Made by a program: the position numbers and the translations under genes. Positions 57,607 through 64,000 of a stretch of 64,000 nucleotides of DNA are shown piece after piece; within the stretch, counting starts at the first letter, position 1, and every line of letters starts with the position of its first letter. The notes under the pieces are model-generated. The model was not told the DNA's origin. It saw nothing but the letters and a program-made list of their open reading frames with translations, and did no database searches. This stretch comes from Pedobacter sp. WC2423 (GTDB taxonomy: Bacteria; Bacteroidota; Bacteroidia; Sphingobacteriales; Sphingobacteriaceae), in contig NZ_CP162005.1 in the NCBI RefSeq assembly GCF_040822065.1, forward strand, positions 2,294,001-2,358,000. Reading direction: 5' to 3'.

Positions 57607-58137
57607 CTAAAGGCTTTTAGTATATCCAGCCTGATGACGGAGGTAGCTCAGTGCCTGGCTGATCTGATTTTCAACGGCACTTTTGGAAATGGAAAGATGC
57701 TGGGCAATTTCCTGACAGGTAAGCCCTTCAAAGCGGTGAAGCATAAAAATCTCTCTTCTTCTTGCTGGCAGAGTTTCCAGCAATTCATATAGGTAGGCCT
57801 TTTGAATTTCTTTAAAATGATCATCTTCTGCAGCATCTTCTTCTGCGAGTAAATTGATATCTTCAATTCGCTGCTCCTGAGCTTTCAGGGTACGGTACCA
57901 GTTGGATACTTCTTGTTTCGCCGTTTTGAAAATAATAGCATCCAGATTAGACTGCTCATTTAGTTTTGCCCTGTTGTTCCAGACATGAATAAATACATTC
58001 TGGACTATATCTTCGGCAGCGTCACGATCGTTAGTAAACCGGTAGGCAAATTGATATATTTTATAATGATAAGATTCAAACATCTCTTTAAAAGCCTTGT
58101 GATCTCCAGCTTTTATCTTAGTCAAAAATATATTCAT
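57607..58137 (-). CDS. ECF RNA polymerase sigma-70 factor
   Basis: 176 residues. Region 2 (FESYHYKIYQFAYRFTNDRD, DIVQNVFIHVW) and region 4 (REIFMLHRFEGLTCQEIAQH, LSISKSAVENQISQAL) are clear. It is paired with FecR and SusC as in sigma/anti-sigma-controlled uptake loci, so it should turn on the SusCD-GDPD operon when substrate is present. Confidence 0.95.
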   Translation of the reverse strand: MNIFLTKIKAGDHKAFKEMFESYHYKIYQFAYRFTNDRDAAEDIVQNVFIHVWNNRAKLNEQSNLDAIIFKTAKQEVSNWYRTLKAQEQRIEDINLLAEEDAAEDDHFKEIQKAYLYELLETLPARRREIFMLHRFEGLTCQEIAQHLSISKSAVENQISQALSYLRHQAGYTKSL

Positions 58138-58313
58138 ATGTGATCCCCATTGAGGTACTACAAAAATACAAAAACAGGGTTCTGGATATTACCGCGATAC
58201 AAAGCTTAATCTTATGTTAACATATATCAGTTTTTTCTACAGACAGCTGTTGATTTGAGAATATCTATAAAGCTTATGCTAAAGCCAGGAATTGTCCATC
58301 ACTTAGCATTATA

Positions 58314-60704
58314 TCACTCAATCACCCATTCATGAATTCCAGAAGAGTTATCTTTAGGAAGACGGACTTCCAGTCTCAACGCTTTAGTTTTTACAGGTTT
58401 AAAACGAAGAACATTAAACTTATCCTTTTCAATAAGATAGCCAGTAACCGCTTCTACAGGAACCCACTTTCCTTCACTTAAATAAAGAAGCTGATAACTG
58501 TCAGGAATCCGGCATCCGCCCCATGGGCTATCATCAAACCAATAGACTTTTGAGGCTGAAACTTCATACTCCTGATCAAAATCGTATTGCAGAAACTCAT
58601 TTGAACCCTTTTTGGGCCACCAATGCAAATAAGGGTAACTTTTATCTTTAGCATCTGCCGGTTCATATTGATCTTTTACAGCAGCCAGCAATTGTTTATG
58701 AGTTAATGATCCTGACACTTTACTTCTGGAGGCAATACTTGCAGCAGGCCTGGGTCTTGAAACAGACTCTTCATAGGGTACCCAAACGGTCATCTCACTA
58801 GCTCCCCGGTTTGCCCAGGCATAATAAGGTATTGCAGTAACTTTCTGATCGACTTTAATCAGCTCGTTACTATTGAGCTTTCTGTGCGTGCCTGAGCCTG
58901 GTACAGTTAATACTTCTATTCCATTCAGCAAATCAGGATTAAAGTGTGAAGTTACCTCCGCATTTTTAGCTATAATAATATCCTGGACTACACTGTCTTT
59001 ATTATCCGGACCTTCCAGACAATAAACAACAGGCCCCCGCTGAAAAGCAAAGCGGCCTTTATCATCCTTTACTTTTTCATTTGCAAAAACTTTCCTGGTT
59101 TCCATCGGAACAGCAAACACTAACTGATCACCCTTTTTCCAGGTACGGTCAATAACTGCATAACCTTTAACTACCGTATATTTAAATGGCTTTCCATTTA
59201 AAGTAAGCATAACCGGTGAAGGCTTCGTCTCCATAAAACTGTACAATGTACCTGGAACAGCCTCATTACGTGCCCATCCGGGAATACGGATATGCAAAGT
59301 GAATGCTGCATTTTTTTCCGGATCTATTTTTATCGCCACTTTTCCATCCCATGGATAAGCGGTAACCTGTGCAATTTTCACTTGAGTAACAGGAAGTTTA
59401 ATCTCACTCGTATTCCCCATAAAGAGGTTTACATATAAGTTATTTTCATTTTGGGCGTATACATAACCTGGTACAGAAGGTAAAAACCTGGTCATATTAG
59501 AAATGCAGCAGGCACAACTGAACCATCCACTACGCTCATGCTGATGCATAGAAGATAAAGGGTTAGGATAAAAAAAACGATCTCCTGAAAGAGAAACTCC
59601 CGATAGTAAACCATTATATAAGGTGCGTTCCAAAACATCGATATATTTAGAATCTCCGTGTAACTGAAACATCCTGCTGTTCCAGTAAATATTGGCAATT
59701 GCTGCACAGGTCTCTGCATAAGCAGACATATTGGGCAAATGATAAGCTTCACCAAATGCCTCACCCTCCCCCATTGAACCAATTCCTCCGGTGATATAAA
59801 GTTTTTTATTCACGACATCCTCCCAGATATCATCAATGGCTTTCAGGTACCTTTTATCTCCCGTAATTGCGGCCACATCAGCCATACCCGTATACATATA
59901 GGCCGCTCTTACAGCATGCCCAACTGCCTCGTGCTGGTCAACGACCTTCGCCTGGGCCTGGTTATAAGCATTGCCTTTAGGCCCACGTTCATCCAGAAAA
60001 AATTTGGCCAGGTTAAGGTATTGCTCATTACCAGTGATCCTGTATAATCTAACCAGCCCTATTTCTACCACCTGGTGTCCCGGATACCGCTCTGTTTTAC
60101 CGTAGCCAAAATCTCTGACCAGCAGGTCTGCATTCTTCAGGGCTATATTTAATAAAGTTTTCTTTCCTGTAGCCTGATAATGGGCAGCAGCAGATTCAAA
60201 TAAGTGCCCGGAGTTATAGAGCTCATGGCTAAGTTCTTCTTCTTTTTCCCAGCGTTTACTGCCAATCCATTCATGAGGCTTAGCTGCATTGACTGTACGA
60301 AAAGTATAGAGATAACCGTCTTTTTCCTGAGCAGCACCAATAATACTGATCAGTGTATCTACATATTTCTCCATCACCGGATCGGCTTTCATTTGTATCG
60401 CATAAGATGCACCTTCTATCACTTTATAGATATCCGTATCATCAAATGGAAAGACAGTTAATTTGTCTCCTGGAATAGTTTTGGAAGCTCTTAAAAAATT
60501 ATCTATTCTTCCATCCATTTTACATTGCTGCAGGGTATGAGGAATAGTTACTTTGGCATTGATCTCCATTTTTGGGGCCCAGAACTGATCATTTACATGC
60601 ACCTGAGTGAAAGCCACCGGCTGAATCGGATAATCCTTTTTCTGTGCATAAACAGTCCCTGAGAAAAGGCACAACAGCGTTAAGATATTGTTTAATTTCA
60701 TCAT
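58314..60704 (-). CDS. GH127 family beta-L-arabinofuranosidase
   Basis: 796 residues with a signal peptide (MMKLNNILTLLCLFSGTVYA). The main domain is GH127 (DUF1680) with the metal/catalytic set visible as E315, E331, C333 and the pair C399-C400 (GEGEAFGEAYH, AYAETCAA, WFSCACC). The C-terminal 140 residues, ending HEWVIE, look like a galactose-binding-type beta-sandwich. It removes beta-L-arabinofuranosyl residues from glycans. The start overlaps the GH43 stop by four bases. Confidence 0.9.
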   Translation of the reverse strand: MMKLNNILTLLCLFSGTVYAQKKDYPIQPVAFTQVHVNDQFWAPKMEINAKVTIPHTLQQCKMDGRIDNFLRASKTIPGDKLTVFPFDDTDIYKVIEGASYAIQMKADPVMEKYVDTLISIIGAAQEKDGYLYTFRTVNAAKPHEWIGSKRWEKEEELSHELYNSGHLFESAAAHYQATGKKTLLNIALKNADLLVRDFGYGKTERYPGHQVVEIGLVRLYRITGNEQYLNLAKFFLDERGPKGNAYNQAQAKVVDQHEAVGHAVRAAYMYTGMADVAAITGDKRYLKAIDDIWEDVVNKKLYITGGIGSMGEGEAFGEAYHLPNMSAYAETCAAIANIYWNSRMFQLHGDSKYIDVLERTLYNGLLSGVSLSGDRFFYPNPLSSMHQHERSGWFSCACCISNMTRFLPSVPGYVYAQNENNLYVNLFMGNTSEIKLPVTQVKIAQVTAYPWDGKVAIKIDPEKNAAFTLHIRIPGWARNEAVPGTLYSFMETKPSPVMLTLNGKPFKYTVVKGYAVIDRTWKKGDQLVFAVPMETRKVFANEKVKDDKGRFAFQRGPVVYCLEGPDNKDSVVQDIIIAKNAEVTSHFNPDLLNGIEVLTVPGSGTHRKLNSNELIKVDQKVTAIPYYAWANRGASEMTVWVPYEESVSRPRPAASIASRSKVSGSLTHKQLLAAVKDQYEPADAKDKSYPYLHWWPKKGSNEFLQYDFDQEYEVSASKVYWFDDSPWGGCRIPDSYQLLYLSEGKWVPVEAVTGYLIEKDKFNVLRFKPVKTKALRLEVRLPKDNSSGIHEWVIE

Positions 60705-61711
60705 TTTTCAATTACAAGCGGCCATTCATTCAACCAGTTTAATTTTTCAATTCTGAGTTTTGGCACTCCTTTATCTTTCGCATCATAGCCATGAAAGATG
60801 AGATAATCTATCCCATCAAAAGAGCAGACTGCATTATGACCAACTCCATACCAGCCAGCGTCTCCTTCCAATACCAATGTCCCTCCTCCTTGAGTCATTG
60901 CGATACCATTCCGATCCAAATAAGGGCCTTTAATTGACCTGGAACGTCCAACAATCATTTTATAAGTACTTTTTTCACCTTTACAGCAATAGTCTATGGA
61001 AGCAAATAAATAATAATACCCGCTTTTTTTGAAAAGGAAAGGCGCCTCAATAGCATTGCCGCCAGCATCAACAGGGTTTCCATCTACAGCAGGAGGATTC
61101 GGTGCTCCAGGAACTTTTTTTCTGCTGGCAATAGTAGGTATGTCATCAGCCTGTGCCGAAATATGCAGCAGGTCTTTACTAAGCTGAGCTAGTTTAATAC
61201 CGTCCCAAAATGAGCCAAATACCATCCATGGAATACCCTTTTCATCACTGATTACATTAGGGTCAATTGCATTCCAATTTGTTTTCCCTGGAAAAGACTG
61301 AATTACTTTCCCATGGTCTGTCCACTTAAAATCAGGAGAATCCGGGTCCAGTGTTGCATTAGTTGCTACTCCTATAGCTGAAGTGTTTTTACCAAAAGCA
61401 GATACAGAATAGTACAAGTAATATTTTCCTTCGTGAAAATAGATATCTGGTGCCCAGATATGGCCTTTAAATTCCGGTATAGCTTTAACTGCCCATTCAG
61501 GTGCTTTACTAAAAACAGGCTGTTCTTTTTTCCAGCTTTTCCTATCAGCTGAACTCCAGACATTAATGCCCCAGCCAGTACTGAACAGGTAATACCGGTT
61601 ATTCTGCCTGATCATTACAGGATCGTGGACGGATATAGCTGTTTGATATTCCTGAGCATTTAAGCGGAATACCCCTAAAAAAAACAAGATTAAAATCAAA
61701 TATTTTTTCAT
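60701..61711 (-). CDS. GH43 family arabinan-degrading glycoside hydrolase
   Basis: 336 residues with a signal peptide (MKKYLILILFFLGVFRLNA). Five-bladed propeller of GH43: HDPVMIRQNNRYYLFSTG (catalytic Asp base), GHIWAPDIYFHEGKYYLYY, NAIDPNVISDEKG and EAPFLFKKSGYYYLF (acid Glu). The pattern is that of endo-1,5-alpha-L-arabinanases. Co-translated with GH127. Confidence 0.92.
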   Translation of the reverse strand: MKKYLILILFFLGVFRLNAQEYQTAISVHDPVMIRQNNRYYLFSTGWGINVWSSADRKSWKKEQPVFSKAPEWAVKAIPEFKGHIWAPDIYFHEGKYYLYYSVSAFGKNTSAIGVATNATLDPDSPDFKWTDHGKVIQSFPGKTNWNAIDPNVISDEKGIPWMVFGSFWDGIKLAQLSKDLLHISAQADDIPTIASRKKVPGAPNPPAVDGNPVDAGGNAIEAPFLFKKSGYYYLFASIDYCCKGEKSTYKMIVGRSRSIKGPYLDRNGIAMTQGGGTLVLEGDAGWYGVGHNAVCSFDGIDYLIFHGYDAKDKGVPKLRIEKLNWLNEWPLVIEK

Positions 61712-61717
61712 TCCTGT

Positions 61718-63697
61718 TTATTTCAAAGGAACCCTTAAAACACTAAACGAGTAAGGCCGCAACTCTAACAAGGTCTGGTTATTCTTAATCGTTATTTCTT
61801 TTTCTTTTGGGCTCACATTTACAGCATTGGCAAAAGTATTTACAGCGCTTAAGTTTTCATTTTGCAGCTGGGTAAGTTTCCCGCCGGAAGCCATTTTTTT
61901 ACTTCCATTGATTACAATGTTTCTTGATTTTGCTGATGAAGAAGCATTAATTACCTTAATAACGACTTCATTAGTTTTTTGGTCCAGTACTGCTGAAGCA
62001 TAAATCCCATCCTCGCCTGCAATTACTTTCTGATCACTCAGAATATCGATGACATCAGTTCCCTTGTTTAAGGAATATAACTTCTGTACATAGTAATTTG
62101 GGGTACCATATATAGCTAAATTATCTACCCAAATCATATCAGGCGTCCATTGCCAGCCATCGGCATGTGCAAATAAAGGTGCGTAAGAAGCCATATGTAC
62201 CACCGCTGCGTTTCTTTCCAAACCGGTCATAAATGCGGCTTCGGCAATGGCACATTCCCAATTATTTTTGTTGGTTGGTTTAGCAATTCCATCACTTTGC
62301 GCAGCATACTCACCTGCAAAGACTTTCGATCCATTTCTATCGTAATTGTCATATCGCTTGGCATTGGCTAAAAACCATTGAGGTGAGCGGTAATAATGTT
62401 CATCAATGATGTCTGCTTTCATTTTCCTTAAGGAAGTATTGAGCAGATCAAAACGTGCTCCGTCAGGATCAGTTCCAGAACTATTGATCAGCTTAATCTC
62501 CGGATATTTACTTTTAACGGCTTTAGTGAACAACTCTAGGCGCTCTAAATACTGCGGGCCCCAATTTTCATTACCAATTCCGAGCATTTTTAAATGAAAA
62601 GGTGCTGGATGCCCCATTTCTGCTCTGACTTTGCCCCATGGTGTGTTCACATCTCCGTTAGCAAATTCAATCAGGTCTAATGCATCCTGAATATAAGGAT
62701 CAAGTTCATCTAATGGCACCAGTTCAGCTGTATTAAACTGGCAGGACATCCCACAGTTCAGAATAGGCAGCGGTTCTGCACCAATATCTTCAGAAAGCTG
62801 AAAGTATTCATAAAATCCGAGTCCGAAGGTCTGGTAATAATCAGGCGCAGGCCGATGTGCAAATTCTGAATTCCAGCGGTTGACAATCAGCTTCCTGTTT
62901 TCAACAGGGCCTATTGTTTTTTTCCACTGATAGCGGGTAGACAGGTCATGTCCTTCTACTATGCATCCGCCTGGAAAACGGATAAAGCCAGGTTTCATAT
63001 CTGCCAGGATCTGCACCATATCTCCACGCAGGCCGCCTTTTCTGTTCTTCCAGGTATCCCCCGGAAATAAAGAGATCTGATCGAGGTCTATCTGGCCAGC
63101 TCCTTCAAACCAAAGGTTGAATTTTGCTTTATTGACAGTCTGGTTTGCAGTAAAAGTTACAGCTTGTTTTTTCCATTGACCATTACTTGTTTCCGGAACA
63201 AGAACAGCACTTCCCAGTACTTTCCCCGTACTGTCAATCAGTTCAGCATGTAGTTTTACTGCTGGAGAAGATTGCCTGTAAAACACTGAAAAATCATAGG
63301 AAAGCCCTTTTTTAACACCTATTCCTTTGAATCCTTCATTCGTAATATTTAAATCAGTCTTATTTTTTCCTCTGGAAATAACCCTGAGGTAACGCGGATT
63401 ATCAGCATCTTTTTCACCTTTATTCAATACAAGCAGGTCACCTTCCTGAATTTTACTTCCCTGGATAGTCCAGCCCATTAATGGCTTGTAAAATTCGAAA
63501 GAACGGTTTTTAATCAACTCTGCATAAATACCTCCGTCTGCGCCCATATTGATGTCCTCAAAAAACACCCCCCACATTTCGGGCTGTACTTTAGCGGTGA
63601 TCTTATCTGGGTTAACAGCAATCGTTGTATTTTTCTGTGCCATCACATTCAGTAAACTGAACGTGGCAATTGCGGTAAAAAAGCATCTTTTTAGCAT
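61718..63697 (-). CDS. GH51 family alpha-L-arabinofuranosidase
   Basis: 659 residues with a signal peptide (about 20 residues, ending VMAQ). An N-terminal carbohydrate-binding-like domain (about 100-210) is followed by the GH51 barrel with acid/base Glu in GIGNENWGP and nucleophile Glu in VFAGEYAAQ, then the C-terminal arabinofuranosidase beta domain. It removes alpha-L-arabinofuranosyl side groups. Next upstream gene is a further GH51. Confidence 0.94.
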   Translation of the reverse strand: MLKRCFFTAIATFSLLNVMAQKNTTIAVNPDKITAKVQPEMWGVFFEDINMGADGGIYAELIKNRSFEFYKPLMGWTIQGSKIQEGDLLVLNKGEKDADNPRYLRVISRGKNKTDLNITNEGFKGIGVKKGLSYDFSVFYRQSSPAVKLHAELIDSTGKVLGSAVLVPETSNGQWKKQAVTFTANQTVNKAKFNLWFEGAGQIDLDQISLFPGDTWKNRKGGLRGDMVQILADMKPGFIRFPGGCIVEGHDLSTRYQWKKTIGPVENRKLIVNRWNSEFAHRPAPDYYQTFGLGFYEYFQLSEDIGAEPLPILNCGMSCQFNTAELVPLDELDPYIQDALDLIEFANGDVNTPWGKVRAEMGHPAPFHLKMLGIGNENWGPQYLERLELFTKAVKSKYPEIKLINSSGTDPDGARFDLLNTSLRKMKADIIDEHYYRSPQWFLANAKRYDNYDRNGSKVFAGEYAAQSDGIAKPTNKNNWECAIAEAAFMTGLERNAAVVHMASYAPLFAHADGWQWTPDMIWVDNLAIYGTPNYYVQKLYSLNKGTDVIDILSDQKVIAGEDGIYASAVLDQKTNEVVIKVINASSSAKSRNIVINGSKKMASGGKLTQLQNENLSAVNTFANAVNVSPKEKEITIKNNQTLLELRPYSFSVLRVPLK

Positions 63698-63792
63698 TTT
63701 ATTTTTCTCCTTTTAATCGTTCTGTAGTCATTTGTATCCGTTATTTAAAATGCCTTTGAAAATCCATTCGTCTCATTTTTTTCATCAGCCCG

Positions 63793-64000
63793 TTATTCTA
63801 ATTCCAGTACGACAATAGAGAATGGCGGAACTTTTACTGTTAATTTACCTGCTTTCAGATTTGCACCTTTAAATTCAGCCGGTTTTACAAAATCTGGTTT
63901 TTCAAAAGTATTATGGTCATCTGCTTTGGCCGAAGTTAAAATTCTGCCGCGGACAGTTTTATATTCTGCACCACTCAAAATAATCTCTATGGATTCACTT
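63793..64000 (-). CDS. GH51-type arabinofuranosidase, C-terminal end only (start beyond window)
   Basis: About 69 codons of open frame run off the window edge (ESIEIILSGAEYKTVRGRIL and the end PPFSIVVLELE). It matches the C-terminal beta domain of alpha-L-arabinofuranosidases like its neighbour. Most of the gene lies outside. Confidence 0.75.
   Translation of the reverse strand, partial: SESIEIILSGAEYKTVRGRILTSAKADDHNTFEKPDFVKPAEFKGANLKAGKLTVKVPPFSIVVLELE

Overview
The window looks like chromosome of a Bacteroidota member of the Sphingobacteriaceae, most like Pedobacter. The evidence is a SusC/SusD pair with an ECF sigma/FecR regulator, promoters with the TAnnTTTG -7 box, A+T-rich intergenic DNA, and typical Bacteroidota housekeeping genes (fused SpmA/SpmB protein, DUF2795 protein, a DEDDh-GIY-YIG nuclease). 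The genus is inferred from gene content and style, not from a marker gene.

Region 1 (1-9.9 kb) is ordinary chromosome. It holds a short-chain dehydrogenase cut by the window edge, a four-gene ligase-associated DNA repair operon (MBL-fold exonuclease, ATP-dependent DNA ligase, DEXH helicase, PdeM endonuclease), a Nudix hydrolase, a cation efflux pump and an aspartate-type aminotransferase. The helicase frame is broken by one base at an A-run that is also an in-phase -1 slippery heptamer.

Region 2 (10-25.4 kb) is accessory DNA, nearly all on the minus strand. An IS21-family element (istA/istB) sits inside one arm of a 17-bp hairpin with a 7-bp target duplication. Next comes a graveyard of Rhs/YD-repeat polymorphic toxins. 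Four orphan toxin tips each keep the end of the Rhs core ([14 protein letters not shown]) and are followed by an immunity gene: JAMM-like toxin with a secreted immunity protein, unknown toxin with a cytosolic immunity protein, nuclease-like toxin with a SUFU-family immunity protein, and M91-type zinc protease with a lipoprotein. Interspersed are an immunity-like gene without its toxin, fossils of other genes, and two diverged copies of a 1.23-kb module holding a nucleotidyltransferase and a coupled partner. At the upstream end lies the fossil signal peptide and N-terminus of the parent Rhs gene, joined directly to a toxin tail, so the repeat body has been lost. An ORF6N-domain gene and a truncated tyrosine recombinase lie beside it.

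Region 3 (25.6-46.9 kb) is core chromosome: MFS transporter, MacB-type ABC permease and ATPase, queA, ispD, cobalamin adenosyltransferase, gatC, trpS, deoxynucleoside kinase, kdsB, pyrG, yidC, an S9 peptidase, OsmC, a DEDDh-GIY-YIG nuclease and tRNA-Arg(UCU). Between tRNA-Arg and 49.8 kb is a gene-poor accessory stretch with structured repeats, a membrane-anchored serine hydrolase of unknown role and a decayed gene duplicate.

Region 4 (49.8-64 kb) is a nutrient-acquisition region on the minus strand. An arabinan-type set (two GH51 arabinofuranosidases, a GH43 arabinanase, a GH127 beta-L-arabinofuranosidase) lies upstream of ECF sigma - FecR - SusC (with STN domain) - SusD - two secreted glycerophosphodiester phosphodiesterases. 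The second half looks like a substrate-sensing uptake system with glycerophosphodiesters as probable substrate; whether both halves act on one mixed substrate is open.
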